A stretch of 64,000 bases of DNA from Eucalyptus grandis (Eukaryota; Streptophyta; Magnoliopsida; Myrtales; Myrtaceae), in the NCBI RefSeq assembly GCF_016545825.1, contig NC_052620.1:42656620-42720619 (forward strand), read 5' to 3'. Under the pieces are notes generated by a model. It was not told the DNA's origin, ran no database searches, and was given only the letters and a program-made list of their open reading frames with translations. Below are positions 24,439-35,773 of this stretch, piece by piece (the stretch's first letter is position 1; every line of letters begins with the position of its first letter). The translations under genes were made by a program, and so were the position numbers.

Positions 24439-26620
24439 ATTTCTCCCTCCTTAGAGAATTTCGTCCTCAAAATTAGATATTATCTATGTCTCTTTAAACA
24501 AGTGAGGGTACCTTTTCCTCATTTCATTTTCACTCTCCCATGTGGCTTCCTCTACATCATGATGTCGTCATAATATCTTAACCAATAAAGTTTTCTTGGT
24601 CCTGAGAATTTGTTCCTTTTGATCCAGTACTTGCACAAGCTCTTCAATGTACCTCACTTTCTCATCCACTTTGATGGCTTCATGATCGAGTATGTGACCA
24701 GGATCCAGCTGATACTTTCTTAGCATCGATACATGGAATACATCATGCAAGTTCTCTAGCTTAGGAGGTAAAGCTAATCGATAGGCTACATCCCCTATTC
24801 TCTCGAGTATCTCAAAAGGTCCAACAAATCTAGGGCTCAACTTACCCTTCATTCCAAATCGAGATATTTCTTTCATAGGGGATACTTTAAGGAACACATG
24901 ATCTCCCACATTAAACTCTAAAGGTCTTCTACGCTTATCTATGTAGTATTTCTACCTACTCTGGGCTGTTTTAAGTCTTTTCCTGATAATTTCAACAGCC
25001 TCAGTAGTAATTTGTACCAATTCAGGTCCTGTCAATTTCCTTTCACCTACTTCATTTCAACAAATAGGAATCCTGCACCTTCTTCCATATAATGCTTCAT
25101 ACGGAGCCATGCCTATACTTTTCTTAAAACTATTGTTATAGGCGAACTCTATCAAGTGTAACTTTTCATCCCAACTTCCCTTAAAATCAATAATACAAGC
25201 CCTCAACATATCTTCCAAAATTTGGGTCACTATTTCCGTTTGTCCATCTATTTGAGGATGAAAGGTAGTACTAAATTGAAGCTTTGTCCCTAAGGCGCTT
25301 TGGAGATTTCACCAAAAATTTGAAGTGAACCTTGAGTCTCAATCAGATGTAATCGTTACAGGAATACCATGTAAGCGTACTATCTGACTTACATATATTT
25401 CAGCAAGTTTATCCATCGAATAGTCTACACGGACCGCTAGGAAATGAGCAGACTTAGTCAAGCGATCTACTATTACCCAAATAGAGTCTTGGCCACTTGA
25501 TGTTATTGGCAATCCTTGCACAAAGTCCATCGTCACATGCTCCCATTTCCATTCTGGTACGTCCAATGGTCTCAACAGTCCTGCGGGTTTGCGATGTTCC
25601 GCTTTCACTTGTTGGCATGTTAAACACTTGGAAACATGTTTAGCTATATCCTTCTTCATGCCGTTCCACCAAAACTGCCGGCGTAAATTTCTATACATTT
25701 TTGTACTCCCCAGATGAATACTATAATTACTCCTATGTGCTTCTGATAGAACTTCCCTTCTCACTTCTTCATTGTTAGGAACACAGAGTCATCCTTGGCA
25801 TTTTACCACTCCATCCTTAGAGACTTGAAACTCTGGTCTTTTCCCTAAAGACACAGCGTTTCGTATCTTCACAATCTCTGGGTCAGATTTTTGTAGAATT
25901 TTTACTTTCTGAATAATTTCGGGCTCAATCCTTAATGCAGTGAGCATACCAGTAAGGTGGTCTATTTCCATCTTAAAGTCTGAATCCACAATTGACTTTA
26001 ACAGATTCCACTATGTTATTCTTAGACTAGCCATGTCCATAGTCGACTTACGACTAAGGGCATCTGCCACTTTATTTGTCTTCCCTAGATGGTATCATAT
26101 TTCACAGTCATAATCTCTTAGTAATTCCATCCACCTTCTCTGTCTCATGTTCAACTCTTTTTGCGAAAACAGATACTTCAAACTCTTATGATTTGTATAG
26201 ATTTCAAACTTCTCTCCATACAGTTAATGTCTCCATATTTTCAGAGCAAATACTATAGCTGCCAATTCTAAATCATGAGTTGGGTAATTTAACTCATGAG
26301 GTTTCAACTACTTCGATGCATAGGCTATGACATTGTCATGCTGCATCAAAACACATCCTAGTCCTTTGTGAGATGCATCACTATACACCGTGAATCCATC
26401 AAATCCGGATGGTATAGTTAAAATTGGAGCTGTAGTTAACTTCCTTTTAAGTTCCTGAAACTTCTTTCACATTCTCTACTCCATTCGAACCTCACATTTT
26501 TCCGAGTCAATTTTGTTAAAAGGCCTACCAAGTGTGAAAATCCTTCGATAAACATCCTATAATAGCCGGCCAACCCTAAGAAACTCCGTATCTCAACAAG
26601 TTTATCCGTCGACCTCACCC
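24439..26620 (-). pseudogene. Ty3/gypsy polyprotein remnant (end of reverse transcriptase, RNase H, integrase)
   Basis: Read leftward from 26618, the order is: the reverse-transcriptase connection with the signature FLGLAGYYRMFIEGFS; RNase H pieces (around 26430-26080, including a YSDASHKGLG-type motif); an integrase zinc-finger and core segment (25764-25339, with CLTCQQVK and WKWEHVTMDFVQGLP); and a C-terminal integrase end (24909-24568, GPFEILERIGDVAYRLALP, then LHDVFHVSMLRKY). Several in-frame stops break it. Gag, protease and most of reverse transcriptase are missing: the frame is cut at about 26620 by unrelated GC-rich sequence. The downstream purine tract and LTR confirm the orientation. 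It cannot be active. Confidence 0.93.
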
Positions 26621-27036
26621 AACCATCGGCGAGGCTCGGCCTCCCTAATTAGCGCGAGGTTTGGCCTCACTAGGCCAAGGCAAGGCCGACCTTGCGCCGC
26701 CTAGGTGAGGTCGAGGCTCACCAATGGCCTAGCGAGACTCGCCATGGCCAGGAAAGCTCGCTGGATCTCACCCTGGCCTGGCGAGGCTCTAGCGAGCTCG
26801 TCGGACCGGCCAAAGAGAAAAAGAGAAAGAAAAAGAGAAAATAATAAAAGTATTAAAAATTTTAAAGAAATAAAAAAATAAGAATTCTATAAAACACATT
26901 TCTATCTCGAGAATAAAATTTTTATGGAGTTACTAAATGCATTCTTTTGCTCAGAAATTGTTCTTGAGAACGAAATCAGAAAAAACAATTTCTAATAAAA
27001 AATTATTCCCGAAATAGAAGCGTCACCAAACGTGCC
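26621..27036. mobile_element. Fragment of a non-autonomous DNA element with GC-rich core
   Basis: The left part (26625-26810) is rich in GCGAGGC/GGCCTCAC words like the core at 15050-15390. The right part is AT-rich and ends CGTCACCAAACGTGCC at 27036, a DNA-transposon-like end. It joins gypsy sequence on its left and a copia LTR remnant on its right, so a deletion accompanied or followed its arrival. Confidence 0.45.
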
Positions 27037-27303
27037 ATAAGCAGCAATTCTCTTGAGTTTCTTCTTCTCTAGGTCTATTTGATTAAATTTCATTAGTGGC
27101 ATCAGAGTCACAATAGAGGAGAAAAATAAATGTTCAAAAAGAAAGTCTTGAGTAATCAAACATGAGAACAGCAGTGGTTCTTCTTTGCAGCAGCAATGAT
27201 GGCCACAAAGAACTTTGTACAACCTATTATACCTTGCTTTGATGTTCATTATGAGCATTGGAGTATGTTCATGGAGAATTTCCTCAAGTCTAAGGAGTAG
27301 TGG

Positions 27304-27852
27304 TGTAACGACCGGCCTCATTGTGTAATATTGTCCGCTTTGGACACTGAGTCCTCACGGATTTAAAACGTGTTACACATATTTGAGGGACCCAAGCCTT
27401 TATAAACTAGCCCAGGATTCCCCCCTAAACGATGTGGGACTAGAGAAGGACCCCTTCCCCTTCCTTGCGCACGTCCGAGGACCGAGGCGTGAACGCAGCG
27501 TCATCCCTCCTCCCCACGTACCGTCGCTTGGGCTGTCACACTCTCCACCCCTTAGGAGCACAGCGTCCTCGCTGTGGCCCCACACGCGATCAGGAGTTGG
27601 CTCTAATACCATTTTTTACGACCCGAGCCCCACTGTGTAATATTGTCCGCTTTGGACACTGAGTCCTCATGACTTTAAAACGCGTTACACAGATTAGAGG
27701 AACCTAAGCCTTTATAAACTGGCCCATGACTCCCCCCTAAGCGATGTGGGATTAGAGAAGGACCCATTCCCCTTCCCTGCGCACGTCCGAGGACCGAGGC
27801 ACGAATGCACCGCCATCCCTCCTCCCCGTGCACCATCGCTTGGGCTGTCACA
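27304..27852 (-). mobile_element. TRIM (terminal-repeat retrotransposon in miniature), nested in copia gag
   Basis: Two direct repeats of about 237 bp (27304-27540 and about 27614-27852) flank an internal piece of only about 73 bases. On the minus strand the repeats begin TGTGACAGCCCAAGCG, followed by a primer site variant TGGTATTAGAGCC, and a purine tract (AAGGGGTGGAGAG) before the second repeat. Target duplications AGTGG (27299-27303, 27853-27857) are exact. The repeat words (ATTGTCCGCTTTGG, TTTAAAACGCG, CCTTTATAAAC, GATGTGGGA) and the internal AGCGTCCTCGCTG match a TRIM design conserved across flowering plants. It has no coding capacity. Confidence 0.92.
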
Positions 27853-28711
27853 AGTGGGACATTGTTACTTCTAGTATTGCCAAACTAGAGGAAGGAGCTC
27901 AATTGATAGCAACACAACAAATAGCTCTGGAAAGCAAAAAAATTAAAGGATCTTAAAGCCAAGAACGATCTGTTTCAAGCTATTGAAAAATCCATCTTGG
28001 AGAGAATTCCTGCAAGGACACCTCCAAGCATATATGGGATTCCATGAAAAAGAAATATCAAGGCTTGGCAAGGGAAAAAAGGTAGCAACTCCAAATGCTT
28101 TGTGGGGAGTTCAAATTGCTAAGAATAAAATCAGGAGAAACTATCACAAATTTCTTTTCACAAACAATGGCAATTATTAATAAGATGCAAATCCATGGAG
28201 ATAAGATAGAAGACGTCACAATAGTCGAGAAGGTTCTTCGATCCTTGACACCAAAATCTAACTTTGTTGTATGCTCTATTCAAGAAACTAAGGACGTTAA
28301 AGAACTCTCAATTAATAAGTTGCATGGATTGTTGTTGGTTCATGAAAAAAAAATCCTACAGCAAGAACCGAAAGAGAAGGCATTGAAGGTCTCAACTACA
28401 TATCACTTTTCATAAGCAACAAGAACGAATAGTGGCAGAAGCAGAGGAAGGGGAACCAATGATTACCGCAATTTCAATCAAAAATCTAATGGCTATTTTT
28501 CTCGTGGTTCTCAAGGTAGAGGACAAGGATGTGGAGGTCGACACTCAACTGATTTCAAACCAAAGTTAGTAGAAAAATCCAAAGTGGAGTGCTTTAGATG
28601 CCATCGGTACGGGCATTACAAATCTGAATGTCAAACCAATTTAAATACACAAAGTATGGAAAGGACTAACTTTGTAGTAGAAAATGAAGAAGCAAAAACT
28701 CTCCTATTGTT

Positions 28712-29136
28712 TTTTTTTTTTTTTTTTGGTAAGAGGTAAAAATATTATAGCTATAGAACCAAAGAGTTACACAAATGCACAACAACCAAACGACTCCAAG
28801 CATGCACTCAAAATGACACAGGCGTCAAACTGAGAGGATGGGAGGCGGAGGGGCTGCACAGCAGAAAAGAAACAAAGGCAGCAAAAGGCAAAACATACGG
28901 CCAAAGAAAGGAACAGGCTAAAGCCAAGAGCCTGGGAGTCACAGCCTGCGAAGACGAGGAGCAGGGGGGGCAAGAGGCAATTTTAACACCAGCAGCAATT
29001 CGCAATGCAGGGGATAAAGGCCAGGAAGGATACCCTGTCTAGAGACAACAGGGAAAGAAGGGGGGAACCCAAAAGCAGTGGAGGCATCAAGGCAACCGAA
29101 GGAGGAGCATAGTGATAGTGTATTGGGCCAGAGATC
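28712..29136 (-). mobile_element. 5'-truncated LINE (L1-type) 3' end, nested in copia gag-pol
   Basis: The insert starts with a poly-T run (poly-A tail on the minus strand) preceded on that strand by TATTTTTACCTCTTACCAA, typical of plant L1 3' ends. It is flanked by an exact 17-bp duplication, AAAACTCTCCTATTGTT (28695-28711 and 29137-29153), the variable-length target duplication expected of target-primed reverse transcription. The 425-base body is non-coding 3' sequence; the ORFs there are not conserved domains. Confidence 0.88.
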
Positions 29137-32100
29137 AAAACTCTCCTATTGTTGTGTCAAGAAAAGGAAAAAAAAAATTCAAACTTGTGGTATCTTGACA
29201 CTGGCTGCAGCAACCACATGTGTGGGGACAAGAAATCATTTTCTTCACTAGACGAGTCATTCTGCACCACAATAAAATTTGAAGACGACTTTATTGTGTC
29301 GGTCATGGGGAAAGGGACGGTTGCAATTGTTCCTAAAGGGACTTTAGTGCATGCCATCAAAGAAGTGTTTTATGTTCCAGAATTAAAGACCAACCTCCTA
29401 AGTATTTGTCAATAACAAGAGAAGGGCTATGAAATTATAGTGAAAGGAGGTGTTTGTAGAATCCATGATGCAAAATTGGGTCCAATTACTCAAGTTACAA
29501 TGACTACCAATCGGTCAGATGTTCCCGCTACATATTCATAGCACTCTCCACTCATGCTTCGTTGCAAGATTAAAAGAGGAAGCTTAGGTATGGCATTTCA
29601 GATATGGACATCTCAACTTTGGTGGACTGCGGACATTACATCAAAGGAAGATGGTGGAGGGACTGCCCCCAATCACCGCTCTATCCGAAATATGTGAAGA
29701 CTGTGTTGTTAGCAAACAACACCGTGCTCAAATTCCACAAGGAAAAGCATGGAGAGCAAAGAAACCGTTGGCGCTGGTCCATTCAGATATTTACAGGCCA
29801 ATATTTCAAGTTATAATGGAGATAAACAATAAATTATCACCTTCATTGATGATTACAGGTGGAAGATTTGGGTTTATTTTTTGCAAGAAAAATTTAAAAC
29901 TTTTGAAGCATTCCAGAGCTTCAAAACACTTGCTGAAAAAGATAGTGGAAATCCAATAAAAGTCTTTGGCACAGATCGTGGTGGCGAACATAACTCGGGT
30001 GCATTTGCATATTTCTATGCAAAGCATGGCATTAAGAGACAACTCACTACAACTTATTCACCACAATAGAATGACATCTGCGAATAGAAGAACTGCACTA
30101 TTTTGAATATAGTGCGAAGTCTATTGACGGCAAGTGGAGTTCCAAAGAGCTTCTAGCCCGAAGCAGTTAATTGGAGTATTCATCTTTTGAATAGAAGCCC
30201 CACTCTTGCTATTCTTAATATGACACCCAAAGCACGTTGGAGCAAACAAACACTAGTAGTAGATTATTTTAGAATTTTTGGGTGTATAGCCTATGCCCAT
30301 GTTCCAAACATGAAGAGAAAAAAGTTAGTTGACAAGGGAGTCAAATGTGTTTTTCTTGGCATTAGTGATCAATCAAAAGCCTACAAGCTTTATGATCCTA
30401 TAACCAAGAAAATCATCATGCCGTGGAGTGAGGAAGGTGTTGAAAGACAAATTCTAATAAATTTTGAAGATGATGAAGAGCCCACAACTAGCCGAACCAC
30501 CATAGAAGGTTCACAAAGTCAAAACACAACTGAAGAGAATGGAGAATGAACATAAATTGAAGAACGGCCACATTGGGTTCAAAGAAGACCCGCTTGGATG
30601 AGTGACTATGAAGTCACATGGGTTGACCAATTTGAAGATCCACTTACCTATTTTGCTTTGTTTTCAAATTGCAATCCAACAACCTATGATGAAACTATAC
30701 ATAAAGAATATTGGAGAATTGCCATTAATGCAAAAATCACAGCCATTGAGAAGAATGATACTTGGAAATTGACAGATCTTCTAAGAGGACACAAATCAAT
30801 CGGGGTCAAGTGGGTGTACAAGACAAAGTTGAAAAAATATGGCGAAGTTGACAAGTACAAGGTGCGCTTGGTCGCCAAGGGTTATAAGCAAGAATTTGGA
30901 GTGGATTACAAAGAGGTGGTTGCTCCTATGGCAAAACTTAACACAATCAGCTTGGTGATTACATTAGCAACACGGAATTCATGGCCTATCTTCCAATTGG
31001 ATATAAAGTTAGCATTCTTGCATGGTGACCTCCAAGAAAATGTATTGTTGATCAACTTTCTGGTTATATGAAGCTTGGTAGTGAATATAAAGTTTTAGAT
31101 TGAAAAAGACATTGTTGAAACAAGCTCTCCAAGCTTGGTATAGTCGCATTGATGCCTATATTTTGAAGGAATGATTTAGAAAATGTCCATATGAGCATAC
31201 AATATTTATTAAACTAATGATGGTGGAAAATTGCTTCTAGTATGTTTGTATGTGGATGATCTTATCTTCACATAGAATAATAGTGTCTTGATTGACCCAT
31301 TTAAGAAGTCTACGATGGATGAATTTGAGATGACTGATCTTGGATTGATGCATTATATTATGGGCATATAAGTAATTCAATCTGCAACTGGAATCTTTAT
31401 TTCCCAAAAGAGATATGTTCAAGAGATTTTAAATAGATTTCAAATGAAGAATTGCAACTCCATGACCACACCAATTGAGGTTGGATTGAAGCTATTGAAA
31501 GATTCTAATGGAAAAAAGGTGAATAGCACATTTTATAAGCAAAATTGTTGGAAGTCTATTGTATGTGACAGCAATGAGGCCAGATATCATGTGTGGTGTA
31601 AGCCTCATAAGAAAGTACATGGAACGCCCAGCAAAAATACACTTGCAAGCTGCAAAAAGAATTTTCTGCTACTCACAAGAGATTGCTACTTTTGGGTTGT
31701 TTTACAAAAAATGAGAAAAATCATATTTGTTTGGCTTCACTAACAACGATTTTGCTAGAGATATGGATGATCGAAAAAGCACTTATGGTTATGTGTTTAT
31801 GCTTCATTCAGGGGCTGTCTCATGATCTTGAAAGAAGCAGCCAATCGTTACTCTATCGATAACTAAAGCTAAGTTTGTAGCCACCACCTCAAGTGCTTGT
31901 CAAGCTATTTGGTTAAGAAGAGTCTTGGAGAACTTCAATTTAAACAACAACAAGCAACAACAATCTATTGTGATAACAACTCAGTCATTAAACTTTCAAA
32001 GAATCCAATTTTGCATGGGAGGAGCAAACATATAGATGTGACATGTCATTTTTTGAGAGATCTCACAAAAGATAAAGTCATAGATCTTGTTTTCTACAAG

Positions 32101-32262
32101 AGTGAAGATCAACTTGCTGATTTATATACCAAGCCTCTCAAATTGTCTACATTTCAAAAGCTGAGAAAGCTTCTTAGTGTTCGTTCGTTGGATGCTCTAG
32201 ATTAAGGGAGGGTTTGTTTTTATTCCTTTAAACTGACTGTCTACAACATCAGTTTAGGAGGG

Positions 32263-32548
32263 TGTTGAAGTAGTTAAGTTTCAATTTTTACGTGTCTTCA
32301 ATATTGAAATAGTGGAGTCCTAGTGAATAGGAAGTGGCTTATTTTTAGGAGTTTGTTTCTGCAGATGTTCTGGTTAGTGGGGTATGTTAGCAGGTCTTTG
32401 TTGTTGCTATTTTGGAGCTATTTTCTTGCTTAGTGGTTTGGTGTTTTGCCTATTTAATAGGCTTATGATCTGATGAATAAAGTAACGAGAGTTACAGTAG
32501 CAATTCTATTGAGTGTCTTCTTCTCCGGGTCTATTTGATTAAATTTCA
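32263..32548 (+). repeat. 3' LTR of the decayed copia element
   Basis: TGTTGAAGTAG...TTAAATTTCA, 286 bases, preceded by the purine tract. A leaf/readthrough-type polyadenylation word (AATAAA in GATGAATAAAG at about 32475) lies within. Its end matches 27037-27092. Confidence 0.85.
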
Positions 32549-35500
32549 TGAGTTTCATTGTGTCATTGTCCGTCGGTTTCGTGCGAAAATGAAGTGGTAC
32601 AGTATGATGGGCCTGGCATGACCAAGATACTGCTGGCGCAAAAGTACAAAGTTTGTATTCCTTTCAAGATCATCCTTTAGGCAATGGTCGGTACTTCTAA
32701 TTGTTTAAATAATCAGGTGGACTTGGATAACTCTCATCTTTTATTAGGTTTTCGAGACAAAATTGATTTGTAGCAAGTGCAAGATGATAAATGCGATCGA
32801 CATTGCGTTGATCAAGATTAGGGGTCATTTATCATGATAGTACCATCATTATCAATCGAGAATTGTCATCACGGAAGCAAACTTATTCGCTTTTGGAATG
32901 CTATTGTTAGTGCCAGTAAACTAACTATATTGTATTGGCAAGACTGAACTATAAAGTCTGATTTTGATGTTAATTTTCTCATGCTTATTAGTTAATTCAC
33001 GGGGATTTTCGGAAGGGTCTTTTTAGAAATGTTTAAGTAATAATATGTTATTTCGACGGTGCCTCTCACCCCTGACCTCCTCTCCCCCGCGACCATGGCC
33101 GCGAGTTCTATTGGAGAAAAGAGAGAGGGTAGGCCATCGAGGTGAGGGGCTCAACAGCATCGCGAGATGGTGGCAGCAGGAGCAAGGGATGGAGAGACAG
33201 GAAGAGTCTGCCATGTCCGCACATCTGAGTGCGAAAGAGGATGGATGAAGAGATGGGTGTTAGGAGTGAGCATTAATTCTGGTTCCTACTAGACCGAAAC
33301 AATCTGGATAGTTCCCGATTCTACAAGTTTAAAAATAGTAATTACTGGTCTGATTCTCGATTCGTCGTGTGGAACTAGATTCATGGAGCCAGCCCAGTTT
33401 ACCTCTTTCTTTCCCCATCTTCTATTAATAAGTGAACCACTTAGAAACAATTAGTACTCTTGATCTGTCAAAGTTGAATGGTAAGTCAGTACCTGGTAGC
33501 ACTCATGACGTAATTGTGAACCTAAAAGTAAGGTTAGTGGAGTCTTCACACATTAATTTTGGTTTGAAAATTTCCTTTCGTGCAAGCAAAATGCAGATCC
33601 TACCTGATGAACGGTAGTATTACTAATTGCCTAGATAAATCCCTGGTCTGTGCCCACAGATACCAAGCTTTGAGTCATTAAGCTGCATCGGAATTATTTG
33701 GCTGTGCACTATGTAGGTATTATATAGAAGCAACCAAAGAAAAAGAAAGAACACCACCTGCTCCAGTTGGATGCGATCAATGTCCAATTTTAGGTTTCAA
33801 GATGAGAACCGACGCATCCTGAAACCGATCACCCTTCATGAGTAAGATGTTTGGGGATAAACGTATTTTTAAAGGAGGTTGATAATCTAATGTTTTGTAT
33901 CAAGGTGATGATTTTTCTCTATATGTTCATATAAACTTGAATATGTTTATTTTTTCTTACGATGATCTCTAATAGATTTGCCTGATTTTCTTTACTGCGA
34001 TCATGCCTATGGTTTCGATTACACTTACCACGTGCCGAAGACATTCTGAGTCAACCGCAAAAAACCCATAAGATTTAAAACCTGATTTCGTGATCCATCG
34101 TGACAGAATCGATGCATCCTCTCCCATCTTCCCCTATTATTCCTGCGGCCATACCTAGAAATGTCTCGCGGGGTGATGGAATAGCACACACCATCAACTT
34201 TGTGTTGGAAATTTCTTATATGGGCTTACATTAATTAATTGAATTTCTATTTTAAATAATCAGGTTAATAGATATTCCAATATTTGTTAAACCCTAAAGT
34301 GATCTGATTGAATTGGATATTTGTATATATTGTTAACGGGCCTAGTTGAGCAGCAAAGTGTAGGCAATTGTGTTTGACTAAAGCCCGTAATGAGAAGGGC
34401 CCAGTTGACACGCTGTTGATTAGGGTTTGCTAGGTCCCCTCTCTAGCTTATATAAATGGTAGGTTATACCTATCAATTGCTTTAATCCCATTAAAAGCTG
34501 CTATATCGAAATAAGTCATAAAGAGGAAGATCTCGGTATTAGATAGATCCCTAATTATCGAGTGATCTAGTTTTCTTGAGTGAAGTAATGGCTCAAAGCA
34601 GTACACTTTAATTCATTTGTATTTATTGATCTTGGTGTTTTACAATCATGTATGGATCCGTTTGTTATGAAAAGATTAATTATTTATGAGAATAATTTTC
34701 TACATGTGGTATCAGAGCCGATCGTATATGATTGTAGAACCAAATTTTATTTTTTTTGACAAATTTGAAATCCTCCTCTTTGAGCCGAATATGGGCATTA
34801 TTTTTTCATGTATATTTTTTTTTTTTGCTTGATTAATCTCGTAACCAATAGGGCTTTTGTTCTACATGTTGAGATCTTTCCAACAATATATAATTTGCAT
34901 AATTTCGTTGAGAATTGAGAGAGAATTTTGAATTTGAAATTCTAGGGTTTATGCATGAAAAAGTTTTAGAATTTTCGAATTACTTGCAATTGATTGATGT
35001 TCGATGCAAATCGTTGTATGGGTATTGTTATATATTTGTTTTAGTATCCTTTTGTTATATTAAATTAAATTTTTAGGGTTTAAATTTAAGAAAATCGAAT
35101 TTCGGCCATAGAAGGCTTAGTTCCGATCGTGTCCTCTTGATTCTTGGGGTTAAATGAACGTGTTGTCGATTCGTCGTGAAGGGTCTCAAGGGTATGTCGC
35201 GTGCTTGGTCGGCGATGGCTGGAATAGTCAGATTGGTTGCGGAGTTCATTAGATCTTGCTGTGTTTGCCTCTTTTCGCGATCCTTTTTTTTTTGTTAATC
35301 CGAGGGTTCGAGGCTTCTGTTCTCGTTCCTCCGACGCATTTACTGGTGGATGTTACTGACGAATTATCTCCGTCAAATAATTCCATGGCCATAAGTTCCA
35401 TGTCAATGTTTCAGTGTGACATAAGTAAAGAACTGACTTTCATTCTGGTTCGTATTTTGTTTTTGTGTTTTTCATCCTGCGTTGCGTGTCTCAATTTTGA

Positions 35501-35712
35501 TTACTTGCTTCAAATAGAAAAAAATTTGTCGTTGAAATTACATGACGTGCTTTTCTCTACAAGCTCATAGTGTTCTTGCGCAAGCAGGTCTTACTGATAT
35601 ATGGAGCTTTAAGATCTCCACTTATATGTTAATCATCCGGTTGTGATGTTGCAGCACGCTCGTTCGATTTGTGATGAAATCCATTCTTTTTTTTTTTTTT
35701 TTTTTATGTTTC

Positions 35713-35773
35713 AGGTTCTGGGTTATGCCCAGAACCTTGATTTTAATGTTAGTTCTGGGCTTACGCCCAAAAC
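35713..35773. other. Two adjacent hairpins next to a poly-T run
   Basis: AGGTTCTGGG (35713-35722) and CCCAGAACCT (35728-35737) form a perfect 10-bp stem with a 5-base loop. Then GTTCTGGGC and GCCCAAAAC (35752-35773) form a similar stem with one mismatch. Both lie just right of a T run of about 25 bases, inside the non-coding part of the retroelement. The sequence relation between the hairpins suggests a local duplication. Confidence 0.7.

Larger units (their letters stand above)
27196..32205 (+). pseudogene. Copia gag-pol polyprotein remnant
   Basis: The domains read in order. Gag starts at ATG 27196 and continues at 27858-28410 with an INKMQIHGDKIED-type segment. A CCHC zinc knuckle (CFRCHRYGHYKSEC) lies at 28591-28632. 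The protease has WYLDTGCSNHMCG at 29182-29220 and is followed by the pre-integrase region. Integrase pieces (29650-30240) include HSDIY and FGTDRGGEH. Reverse transcriptase (30720-31480) has KWVYKTKLKKYGEVDKYK, FQLDIKLAFLHGD and the catalytic YVDD at about 31249-31260. RNase H ends with YCDNNSVIKLSKNPILHGRS and ADLYTKPL. Many stops and frameshifts break the chain, apart from the two insertions. It cannot be functional. Confidence 0.93.
27037..32548 (+). mobile_element. Decayed Ty1/copia retrotransposon with nested insertions
   Basis: The 5' LTR survives only as 27037-27092, matching the last 55 bases of the 3' LTR (32263-32548; TGTTGAAG...AAATTTCA). A tRNA-Met-like primer site, TGGCATCAGAG, follows at 27097. 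A purine tract (TTTAGGAGGG) precedes the 3' LTR. The interior holds gag-pol remnants in copia order (integrase before reverse transcriptase). A TRIM (27304-27852) and a LINE tail (28712-29136) sit inside. Right of 32548 the host duplication resumes (VTL block 2). Confidence 0.92.

Noticed and set aside
27304..27852. Possible Cassandra-type element (5S rRNA-like LTR)
   Set aside because: I could not see the 5S rRNA promoter boxes; the sequence fits the other widely conserved TRIM design better.
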